Source: Xylona heveae TC161 (lineage: Eukaryota > Ascomycota > Xylonomycetes > Xylonales > Xylonaceae). From it: DNA of 64,000 bases. Each line of letters opens with the position of its first letter. Within the stretch, counting starts at the first letter, position 1. The translations under genes were made by a program, and so were the position numbers. Location of the stretch: positions 2,170,001 to 2,234,000 of the forward strand of contig NW_017264196.1 in NCBI RefSeq assembly GCF_001619985.1. The letters run 5' to 3'. The notes under the pieces were generated by a model. It did not search any database. It saw nothing but the letters and a program-made list of their open reading frames with translations, and had not been told where the DNA came from. Below, in pieces: positions 48,046-58,013 of the stretch.

Positions 48046-50648
48046 TTATTCTTCTTTTAGAGCTCGCTGGATTCTGGAAAAGAAACCAGCAGGCCAAGTC
48101 GCCAGCTCTGCTTCGTCTGGAACGCCAAACTTTTCGCAGTGATGCACAACGTTGGAAAGGATCCGTCCAAGAAGCTCCTGGCTCACAGGAATGGTGGCGT
48201 CTAGTTCAAGGTCAGGATGCAAAAATGGATCCCGTTCGCTGAGTAGTTGTGGTATGGTTGGTCGCTGGGTCTGATCTCGGTTCAAGCATCGTTTCAAGGT
48301 CTTAATCAAGCCGGAAGGGACACTTTCTCCCCCGACACCAGATGATGGAAATTCGATTTCAACATTGGGGTTAGGAATTGCCATAATCTGCTGTATTTGG
48401 TTTCGGATGTGCGCGAAAGGCGGGCGTCCGTACACCATCTTGTAGAGGATGCATCCAAGACTCCAGACATCGCTGGGCTTTCCCAATTTCATCATCCTCC
48501 CCATAGATGCCGGTAATCCATTCTTCGCATTTGAGTCGACAATGGCCTCTGGTGCCATGTAGTTAGGGGTGCCCACTTGTTGTTCTCGGTGGACGTTGAC
48601 GGTGTTGTCTTGGATTGCATTGGCTATGCCGAAATCGATGATTTTTAGTCGGCCTTGTACCATCAAAAAATTGGCTGGTTTAAGATCAGAGTGGACGATA
48701 TCGTAATCGTGAACCGCTTGGACACACTCTAGCATCTCCTTCCAGTAATGTCTGGTGAAGCTGATATCAAATTTCGCGTCGTCACAGTTCAAACGGCGGT
48801 TTAGTATTCTATCCAAATCGGATTCTCCCATCTCCATAAGCTGAATGGCTATTAGTGACTTGTAATTGATTGTCCCAAGATGGAAATAGAACATACCACA
48901 CTCAGTGTCTGTTTCTCTTCATTTATCTCATAGTCGTACAGGCGAACCACTCTCTCGACGTTCTGGAGTTTTCTGAGCAGATCAATTTCGCCTTTGTATC
49001 CTAACACGGCAGTTTCATCCGCGTCCTCGAGAGATACCCTTTTCAGTGCAAAAATCTTATAGTTTTCAGCCATAACACGGTAAACCCTTGAGCTTCCACC
49101 ACGCCCGATGCAGTCCAACCTCGTGAAAACCTTGCCATTTACAGAAACATGATTCTTTCTTTTCCTAGAAGTGGTTGTAGTGGCAGCACCTGCCGTGGCA
49201 GTTGCAGTTTCCAAGACGGACATTTTTGGGGGAGGCGGTGGCGCCGGCCGATGAGGGGTATTCTGATTTCGAGGCGCAAGCGCTTTGCGCTCGACCGAAA
49301 TCGGTGCAGCTCGCTCAGCCAAATCATCCTGCTTTGGCTGTACTTTCTCAATACCATCAAGTAATTGGAAAGTCTGAGGTCTGTTACGTTTGAAGGTTGG
49401 TGGTGGTTCATTTTCTTGGTCCTGTCTCGACGGGATTGAAGGTGCAACTATCGGCATTTTCGGAACTTCCTCTGCGCGACTCGAAGACAAGGCAGAAGGC
49501 ACAGATGGTTGCCTTAATTCAGGCTGTCCTTGGCTCTCCAAGATGAGCGGTCGTTCATCAACTGCTTCACTGTAAGGACTGCCGGTCGTGAATTTGACTT
49601 GGCTAAATTTTCCGTGGCGTATACCATTTCTTTCCATTTCAGGAGTCCCGGAACGGTTGAGAGGTTCTCCCTGTACGGTTTCGAAAGGGACTTCTGGAGC
49701 ATTTTCACCGCTATCAAGATTTGATTCCCCAGCATGGGCTTCCTCCAGAGCGTCATGTTCCTCCTGGCTTCGAATCTGCTCTTCTTCACTCTGTCTTCTC
49801 CGGCCACCTCTTCGGGCGGGCCCACTCAGATATGATCCAGCCACCTTGCCGACCCTTTTAACTCTTATTGAACTTTGAATTCCAGGCTCTTCTCCTTGTC
49901 GCTGCCTTCCGAAAGAACTCGAGGCATGACGCAAGACGCTCGTCTGGGAGCCAGCACTATGCGGTTTGGAAGTAGTTGATGGGATATTCGAGGCATCCTC
50001 TGCATCTTCAGGAGGAGGATTGTCTGCTGATTCAACTTCTGTTGCAGGCTGTTTTGGGGAGCTTCCAGAGCGCCCCACGTTTGGTGATATTCTCACGGTT
50101 CGAAGTCGAGCCGCAGGGGTTACCATTTCCTGTGATGTTCCACCAAATGAAGAGGCCGATGCTAAGGGACTGGGCGATGTAGACGTCCTATGGCGAACGG
50201 TGGCAGATCCTGCTGAGCCGGCGCTGAGCCTGACTACTCTCGGGGGCGGGCTTCCCCGATGCTGACTCCAGGACGCGTATTTCGGGGACGGACTGCGAGG
50301 TCTCGATTGTAGCTGATGGTAGGGCGAAGGTTTTGCATCAGAGCCCTCCATGGCTGATGGTGACGATATGTCCACTTCAGATCCTCCCTCATTGAGAAGG
50401 GCCTTTGTCAATGCACTGAACTTCATCGGCTGTGGAATCTCGTCGTCTGAGCTTTCGTCCATAGAGAACCGATGCGACATCCTGGCATGTCCAGATGGCT
50501 TGGTCTCCGTTGAAGCAAAAACCGCAGGAGATTCAGTCCTCAAGTTTGAAGCTGAAATCCTGCGGTAAGGAAGAGCTTCTCGAAACGAAGGTCCTCCAGA
50601 GAGGGTCCCTTGGGAGGGAGAAATAATTGCTGGAGAAGCTGTAGCCAT
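48046..50648 (-). CDS. MPS1: Dual-specificity kinase Mps1/TTK (spindle checkpoint)
   Basis: Kinase of the spindle assembly checkpoint that acts at kinetochores, and at spindle pole bodies in yeast. Exons on the minus strand: 50648-48897 and 48840-48046; 848 aa. Residues 1-490 are disordered, rich in Ser/Pro with many SP and RxxS sites. The kinase domain starts near residue 505 with KVFTRLDCIGRGGSSRVYRV. ATP-binding Lys is in FALKRVSLED. The intron falls at the hinge (TLSV-LMEMGESDLDRIL). The catalytic loop is IVHSDLKPANFL, the metal-binding DFG is in KIIDFGIANAI, and the activation segment has VGTPNYMAPEAI. WSLGCILYKMVYGRPPF follows. These are hallmarks of the TTK family, not of general cell-cycle kinases. 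Confidence 0.94.
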
Positions 50649-51333
50649 GACTTATCACTCTTTGAAGTCGGTCTCGATAACGGGAAATAAATATTCCTTT
50701 CAGCTGTAAATCCTTCCCATCTCTCGTAATCCTCATAAGACGGGTCGCGTCGACATCGAAGCAAACATTATCGTGAAAGTGTCGGTCACGTCAAGACGCG
50801 ATGTTCGAAATGCGTACAACAGTATGACGGAAATTCAGCTGTGGTTGTAGCAGGTGTAGGTGACCAGGGGGGAGGATTGGCTAATGAAGCGAGTTGCCGA
50901 AACCTCCGTAAACACGCGGCGTCGTCCGTTGCTGGGCAACCGCTTCCTCAAAACAATACCTCTACCTTGAGTTAACTTCCATGTCATAACGCTTGAATTC
51001 CGAGTAGGCAAAGGGAATAAATTTGATCCAACTATTAATTTTATTGTTTGTTTCATGTTGATTTCTATATATAATGGGTGGCTAACAGAAGAAGTGTCAT
51101 TTTTAGCCGTGAGAAAAATGTTTTCAAATAACGTAATAATAATGGTCCTTTTATAGATATTATATTTAAAAAAAAAAAAAAAAAAAAAAAAAGGAAATAT
51201 ATATTTGCATAGCATCGTGCCAAATAAAGATACATATGAATACAATATGTTAAAAAAAATATCTCTAAAAAAAAAGGAATATACATTGTCGAGATGTTTC
51301 CATGGATCCTATTCCAATCAAGGTTATTAAAAC
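50649..51333. other. Spacer with an A tract
   Basis: Upstream of MPS1 and downstream of the phosphatase gene (both minus). It is AT-rich and contains a 25-base A tract (about 51168-51192). No gene supported. Confidence 0.65.
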
Positions 51334-52669
51334 CTATTTACCTTCTTCGACTGCAATAGCCACAATGACACAAATATCGTCAATCTTTCCCCCATGATAC
51401 TCTTCATGCGGAAAATGAATCTTCACTTCTCTTGCGAATGGTCCATCGACCTTAGTATTAAGGCTCGCCACTTTGGCATAATGGGTGACAACAGTGGCTA
51501 TCAAAGCTTGGAGGTTATTCTCCTGCTGCTTTCCGATTCCTCCGGGCAGCGTGAGACGAGAAAAATCTGCTCCAACCTCTGTTCCATTGTCACCAGTTTT
51601 CCATGCCTCTAGAGCTGCCATATAGCGTGTAACTGTTCTGAGAATGTCCTGTGGAGTCACGTTATCCCACACACCGTCAGATGCGAAGATGAGCACGTCG
51701 CCATGCCTTATTTTATGCTGGGTCACGTCTGAATCTTTGGGTAGATCATGAAACCGTGAGCCGCCAAATAATTTCAGCTGAGCTAAAAGCTTTGGGGGAA
51801 TCATGGACAATTGATATGGTGTATTGAACGCGTGGGTCTGCGGTGGAGAAGCATAATGGACAGCATTGAGTCTCAATTGGATAAACCCCGAGTCTCCAAG
51901 ACTATTTTCCATGTCAGCCAGAGCGCCCATAACTGCCGAGTGCCATTACTCACTTTGCCACGTCTAAATTCCCATCTGGGCTTGCCACTGCTACACAAGC
52001 CGTGCTTCCACCGCCAAAGATAGATTTGTCATGTATTGTTTTTTGATACCCTTCATCCATCAGATCTAGGGCCTTTAGCTTTTTCAATCCTTGTGCTCCT
52101 TTGTGATTATACGCCGTACTGGCCATGTAGTCACAGAAAGCATGAGAAAATTCTGCTGGATCAATACCAGCATTAGTCCAACCTCCGACTCCATCCGCCA
52201 CACCGAAGGCTACTCCTTCTGTATCTCCAACCCGACTAATAAAAAATGCATCTTGACCACTATCTGGTCGATTTTTCTTCTTTCTTTTGCCGCCGGTCCC
52301 ATCAAAGGATGTCGACTGAATTCGATTGAAAGGGTTGTAGTTAAACAAGTTTTTGTCTGGATGATAAGGGCGGTCTTTTCCAGAATAAGCTGCCGCCACT
52401 CTAAAACTAAATTTGGAGTTGGATTGGACTCTAGGCGATGTCTTCAAGCCACGGCGGCAGGTTCGACACCATGAAAGGTCTGAAAGTGCGTACTGCGCAG
52501 AGTGGCGTTGACGAGAAGGACGAGCTTGGCTGTATGGCGAACGCGCCGATGTTGGAATTGAGTGATAAGTCGCTGTGAATAGACCTCCGTATATACTGCG
52601 CTTCGAGCTATTCAAGCTTGAAAGACGTGGAGACGACTTCGTTCGCAAGAACGCCGCACTGGGATTCAT
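51334..52669 (-). CDS. PTC7: Mitochondrial PP2C-type phosphatase, Ptc7-like
   Basis: Mn/Mg-dependent Ser/Thr phosphatase. In yeast, Ptc7 acts in mitochondria on coenzyme Q biosynthesis. Exons on the minus strand: 52669-51954 and 51901-51334; 427 aa. The first 100 residues are basic, Ser-rich and nearly free of acidic residues, as in a mitochondrial presequence. PP2C motifs: GQDAFFISRV, FGVADGVGGW, FGGGSTACVAVAS, NLGDSGFIQL (across the splice), LIFASDGVWDN and DDICVIVAIA. The metal-binding Asp residues are present. The ATG was preferred over a TTG six bases upstream. It is divergent with PRP4, 430 bp apart. Confidence 0.9.
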
Positions 52670-53099
52670 TCTCAAGGGGGGTGAGATATGGGATCGCGGA
52701 GCGGCAAGTAATGCTTCTTGGTAGGATCACCGTTGAATCTCCAATCAAAATATTTCAAATTAAGATCGCATGCTTTGATGAAAGAAATATGCAAAATTTC
52801 CAAGTAATCTCTGAATTGATTGGACAGTGGGGCTTTGTCGTATATCTCTGACGTTTAAATAGATTGTTTTTGTTGCCCAAGATTATCGCTGATACTTTCG
52901 CTATCGGCACGGACCGTAGGCAGAATCAATATCTACACCGGGTAACCAAGATGATCATTTTTACACGGCGACGCGACGGTAGTAATGGCTTCAACGAACT
53001 ACGCTGCATCCCCGATAGCACAATTGCCTTTGCACGTCTCCAGGCCCGGCTACTTATTGAACGCTATTTAGTGGAGCATCGTGACGAGTACAATTCAAT
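52670..53099. promoter_or_regulatory. Shared promoter region of PTC7 and PRP4
   Basis: 430 bp between divergent starts. No specific site was supported. Confidence 0.6.
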
Positions 53100-54872
53100 A
53101 TGATGCATCCAGCGCGTCAAGCATATGTGGAGGAGTCGCATGAGGTAAGTACTATATGCTTCCCAAGGCGCATAAACCTCCGGCACCGTTCACAATGACT
53201 TGTAGCGGCATATCATTCCAGCGCTGAAGCTTGCCCTTTGGCAATTATATAAAAAGGCCATCAGCTGATAAAGCTGACCACGGACTTAGGATGCAGACAA
53301 TGGGGTGGATTTGGCCAACATTCGTAAGTGTCGGATTTTCAACTCTTCGCCGCACTTCAAAGAGCACCGCTAATCATTTGCTCCTCAGCCGTCGACCGGG
53401 ATTATATTATGCCATCAACCTCTGCTGGTGTAGCACCCGAAAAGGCCTCTGCTATTCTCTCTCAATTCGATCGACGAAGGCGAGCTGCTCAGATCGCTGT
53501 ACCAACGGACGACGGACGTGTGCGCGCTCGTCTCCGGGAAATCGGAGAACCCGTCACTCTCTTCGGCGAGGGTCCGGCTGAGCGAAGAGATCGTCTACGT
53601 GAGCTTTTAATGCAACAAGCTGAACAACGGGGCGAAATTGATGCAGAAGGGGATACGCGCATGGAAGAAGAGGAAGAGGAGGAAGAAGCCGGGATAGAGA
53701 ATGAGGAGTTCTACACCGAAGGCATTCCTGAGCTCCTTGCTGCTCGCAGAGATATTGCCAGGTATTCGCTACCGCGGACGAAAAGCCGGATAGAAACCCA
53801 AAAGATAGAGTCGACGATATCACTAAGAACGCACATTAAGCATCGTCGAGCGATCAAGGACAAGCTTCAGGGATTTGATTTGTTTGGTTCCCAAATAGCA
53901 GGCGACAGGCCAGTAAGCATTGCACGATTTTCTCCAAATGGAGAAACCATTGCGGCGGGGAATTGGGGAGGCGGAATCAAGATCCTCGATGTTCCAAACC
54001 TAGATGAGAAACGGGTTTTGCGAGGGCATAAGGACCGTGTCGGTGGAATAAGTTGGTATCCGGGGGCGACTCTTCCAGGCACAACAGTTTCCGAAAATTC
54101 TGTCAACTTGGCCTCCAGCGGAGGCGAGGGCGATATCCACTTGTGGTCCCTTAGCCAGGATACCCCAGTTGGGACATTGTCTGGACATACTGGTAGAGTT
54201 TGTCGGGTGGATTTCCACCCTTCTGGGCGCTATCTTGCATCCGCATCTTACGATACGACATGGCGATTATGGGACGTCAATACAACAACCGAACTCCTGT
54301 TACAAGAAGGTCATTCTCGCGAGGTTTACACAGTAAGCTTTAATACCGATGGCTCGCTCTTGGCCAGTGCAGGTCTTGATAGTATTGGGCGCATCTGGGA
54401 CTTGCGCACTGGCAGGACTATCATGATATTGGATGGTCACAGTCGCGAAATATATGGCCTTGACTGGTCGCCGGATGGTTATCGTGTTCTTTCGGGCTCA
54501 GGCGATGGCTGGGCAAAGTGCTGGGACGTGCGTATGGTTAGGCCCACCGGAGGTGTGGGCGCGCATACTGGAGTGGTGTCCGATTTGCGGTGGTTCAAAG
54601 GAACAGACAGCCCTGGTTCGGGACAACCTTTGGAAAGGGATGAGCGTGGGGATGTGAAGCCAAAAAAGTCAGGGACCTTTTTTGTTTCGAGTGGTTTCGA
54701 CAAGAATGTTAATATCTATTCCGCTGATGATTGGGCGCACGTCAAAACGCTCAGCGGCCATTCTGGAAATGTCTTGAGCGTCGATATTACGTCGAATGGA
54801 AAATGGATAGCAAGCAGCGGTCATGACCGGACTGTCAAACTTTGGGGTCGGGATGACGGAGAGGGAATTTAA
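53100..54872 (+). CDS. PRP4: U4/U6 snRNP protein Prp4 (WD40 repeats)
   Basis: Core protein of the U4/U6 small nuclear ribonucleoprotein, needed for tri-snRNP assembly and splicing. Exons 53100-53144, 53290-53323 and 53389-54872 give 520 aa. Two adjacent ATGs (53100, 53103) could serve as start. The PRP4/SFM motif is clear (AVPTDDGRVRARLREIG, then EPVTLFGEGPAERRDRLREL). An acidic linker (EEEEEEEEAG) follows. The C-terminal 310 residues form about seven WD40 repeats: SIARFSPNGETIAAGNWGG, HTGRVCRVDFHPSGRYLASA, HSREVYTVSFNTDGSLLASA, HSREIYGLDWSPDGYRVLSG and HSGNVLSVDITSNGKWIASS are typical. The short first exons were placed from splice signals and phase, so they are less certain than the main exon. 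Confidence 0.93.
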
Positions 54873-55370
54873 TCGGTTCAGAAGGAGCCGTTACCAGCAT
54901 TCTTGGAGTCTGGGGGCTACTGTTTTTCTTGTAATATATGGCGCAGCATAGGGGGCGGTCTTTCTCAATATTTCAAGTTCCTAGATGCATTCCATGAGCT
55001 CTCAAAACAATTCAATCGAGATTGCCGTTCGATATTTGGAGCGCGGGCTTGGTCATGCAACGCAAACAAATCTAGAGGTTTTTCATATTCATGCAATCAG
55101 TTCACGTAGAAAAAGACTGCAGAATCAATAATATATGCAAATTGGATAGATGCATACTACCCCGTATATATTTCCAAGTTTAACCTCTTTTAAGCCATCT
55201 GGATCTTATCAACAAGATGAGATCATTGGTCACGTGCAGGGATTATCTCCGAGTCCGAAACCTGGTTCCCGGCGCGAACCATCCTTTGCCGAAGGCCGGA
55301 ATTTAGTTTCTTTGATTGTTTGACGACATTTCGAGCATCAACTCTTCGCAGCTAGAATATCTGGACAACA
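54873..55370. other. Spacer between PRP4 and JAC1
   Basis: 3' UTR of PRP4 and promoter of JAC1 in the same orientation. Nothing else seen. Confidence 0.65.
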
Positions 55371-56099
55371 ATGCATGGAGCTCGAGCTCTCTTGGGCAGA
55401 GCGCGGCTCACCGACTTGATTTCACGGCCTTCAAATTCTCTAGCTTCCACCAGAGAGTCGTGTCTACAATGTCAAACACGGTTTTGGACTGGAGTAAACC
55501 CCGTCAGTATTGATCGGCGGCAAATATCTTCTTCACCATCTTTATTCAAGGAGTCATTGAAGCCTCAGACACATTACGAATTCTTTCCTCAAACGACCTC
55601 ATCGGGGCCGCCGCCCAACGGTCCATTTTCGATTGACCTACCCAGTCTGAAAAAGGAATTTCTGCAGCTCCAGGCTAGAGCCCATCCAGATCGTCATCCT
55701 CAAGAAGCGAAGTCGCGCGCCGAAGCAACATCCGCTCGGATAAATGAGGCTTACAAAGTTTTACAAAACCCTTTACTGCGTGCGCAATATCTGCTGAGCC
55801 TGCGAGGAATTGATGTGGCTGAGGATGAAACCGCCAAAGTGGAGGATCCCGAGCTGCTGATGGAAGTTTTGGACATGCGCGAGGCGATTGAAGCTGTCGA
55901 CGAGGAGGAGGAGCTCGAGCCGCTCAAGGACAATATTTCATGGAGGATTGACGAAAGTGTAAGAATTCTAGCGGACGCGTTTCAGGCGGACGACCTTGAT
56001 GCTGCAAAGATTGAGGCGGTTAAGCTCAGATATTGGGTAAATATCAAAGAGAGTCTAGATGCGTGGGAAAAGGGTAAGCCCGTTGTACTCGTTCACTGA
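55371..56099 (+). CDS. JAC1: Mitochondrial J-protein co-chaperone Jac1 (HscB)
   Basis: Co-chaperone that delivers the scaffold Isu1 to the mitochondrial Hsp70 for Fe-S cluster transfer. Single exon, 242 aa. The N-terminus (MHGARALLGRARLTDLISRP) is an Arg-rich presequence. The J domain starts near residue 65 (THYEFFPQ...) and carries the invariant HPD in LQARAHPDRHPQEAKSRAEA, followed by INEAYKVLQNPLLRAQYLL. The C-terminal HscB oligomerisation domain is acidic and helical (ELLMEVLDMREAIEAV and LRYWVNIKESLDAWEKG). The length and order match the family. It has no CCHC-like zinc site at the N-terminus of the J domain, as in yeast Jac1. Confidence 0.93.
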   Translation: MHGARALLGRARLTDLISRPSNSLASTRESCLQCQTRFWTGVNPVSIDRRQISSSPSLFKESLKPQTHYEFFPQTTSSGPPPNGPFSIDLPSLKKEFLQLQARAHPDRHPQEAKSRAEATSARINEAYKVLQNPLLRAQYLLSLRGIDVAEDETAKVEDPELLMEVLDMREAIEAVDEEEELEPLKDNISWRIDESVRILADAFQADDLDAAKIEAVKLRYWVNIKESLDAWEKGKPVVLVH

Positions 56100-56564
56100 A
56101 AGGATTCTCGAGGGAATGCAGCTTCAGGCATACCTGCCTGCTGTTGCCCTGTTGCTCAGGGTAAAAGGGTTCAACCGCAAGCGATGTTGAGCTGCCCTTT
56201 CTTCAGCTTCTAGGTTGCTTCCTCTCCCCTCAGCTTCTATCTCGTCTCAAATGGGTTTCCTTCAAATAAGTCTGCATGGTAGCGCAGTAGCAACATTTGC
56301 GGTGGAGCATCGTTTTCAGCCTTCGAGCGGATACCCCTTTTTCTCGTCTATTTTGGGAACCTCTCAACTCCAGCATTGATGGCATTAACAGTAACGACTT
56401 GGCGGCATCGCTGGTATTACAATATTTTTTCGAATTTGTACCATTAACTATCTTTCTTATATGAACGTTTGAGATGGATGTTAACCCGAAAGGACTGGAT
56501 GGCATCTGAACAGCATTCATCTATCATATTCCGTCCCTAGGCTCATCTTAAAAAGAAACAATTA
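56100..56564. other. Convergent 3' spacer
   Basis: 3' UTRs of JAC1 and the glycosyltransferase gene. No further feature. Confidence 0.7.
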
Positions 56565-58013
56565 TCAAAAGTCTGGCCCATTTTGACGTTCGATGCGAAG
56601 ATACTGCGGATCATTTCTTTCAAAGGCAAAACTCCACAAAGTCTGTATCGGGATCGTGTCGTCTTCTGCCTTTTGCTCATCAGCAGTTTCCTTGGAACTC
56701 TTGATCCCTACATGTTGCATGACGCTTGGGGTCAATGCCCATCTGATCTCATTCTGGCGATCTGCAAATTCCTCTGTGATCGTGTCCACGAGACCGAGTT
56801 TCTTTGATTCATACCAAGCTAGCAGTTCCGGAACTCTTGTTTGTGGGTACACCAATGCCTGTGAACAGCAGCCATACGCAGGCATTTCATTCACACCAGC
56901 TGGCAATGGCAGCATTGTCACTCTTCCAGCTGCAAAGAACAAAACAATGCACAATGGCGTGCTTATTCCGCAAAGCAGAACTATAGTCTCATTACCAAGC
57001 AACTGTCTGGTGAAGGAGAGGTACTGGCGGGCACTGACTAGTACAGCTCCAAGAACTGTGACCAAGACAATGGAACAAAAGAGATATATCGGCCATTCTT
57101 CGCTGTTCCACCCGTGGAACTTTTCGGTATAAAATAATCGAAGATACAGCCCTGTCAAATATTTTCATGTCAGCGTTATCTCCAATTGACGGTAAGGGTT
57201 CAAGTTACACTTTTCTGCACCCTTGGCCCAAGTCTTTTCCTCCGCAACCTTCAGCGCTTCTTTCGTGCGATGGAACCAGCCGTCTAATGCAAGCGTATCA
57301 TCTTCTAGCATAGCAACGTACGGTGCGCCAACAGAGTGGCAGGCATTCATTAGATAACGATAATCAAAAAGGCCCTTTTCTCTCATTGAACCTTTTTCCT
57401 CCTCCAGCTTTTTCAGATGTGTCATCTGATCTGCATCAAGGTCGTACAAAAGCACTTGATCAACTAGCGTGCCGAGCCAGGATTCCGAATATGCTGGATG
57501 CGCGTGAGGATTTGTCTGAGCAATCAAGACCACAAGATAAATTTGTGCTCGCTCCTCTTCAGTCAGGTCGCCCAGCAAGGATCCAAGCAGAGGACGAAGA
57601 TACTCGACACCCTTGCGCGGGACGGAGCTGATGCCTACGCAGAGGCTTAGAGTCTGCGCTGTGTCATTGGTTGCTTTTGAAGAGGGCTTCCCGGAGCCTG
57701 CTGGTTTCAGCGGCAGCCTATCGATGAAGGCATTCGCCTGTTCTGTCCTCAAGGACGAATAATCTGGGCGATAACCCTCAGCAGGATCGAAGAACCATGA
57801 CGTAGGGTCTCCCTTGCAATGAATGCGCGCAAATTGCACGGCGAGAAGATATAAAAACAGGAAAACGAGGAACACATATGTGGGGTTGGACCGCGTTGCC
57901 ATAGTCGGGTATGTACTTCTCCGAAATAGCCGCGAGCATTTCATGATTGCCATGATTATATCTCTCTCGGCTTGAAAAGATGGCAAGGCTTGGGTCATCT
58001 CTCTGAGTGCCAT
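56565..58013 (-). CDS. PGAP4-like membrane glycosyltransferase
   Basis: Likely Golgi/ER glycosyltransferase of the PGAP4 (TMEM246) type; human PGAP4 adds GalNAc to GPI anchors. Exons on the minus strand: 58013-57209 and 57151-56565; 463 aa. One membrane helix lies near residue 45-65 (YVFLVFLFLYLLAVQFARIH). The lumenal GT-A part includes LSLCVGISSVPRKGVEYLRP and the acidic motif YVAMLEDDTLALDGWF, a DxD-like site. Two further helices lie inside the second half (YLFCSIVLVTVLGAVLVSA and IVLLCGISTPLCIVLFFAAG), and a last soluble part with CCSQALVYPQTRVPELL follows. Three helices with a tandem pair set within the GT domain are the mark of PGAP4. The donor (GTAACT) was chosen by phase. The exact start is uncertain: ATGs at several places before the first helix are possible. 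Confidence 0.8.

Noticed and set aside
53328-53388. In-frame extension before the main PRP4 exon
   Set aside because: It is read through an intron with good donor and acceptor; the upstream short exons give a better N-terminus.
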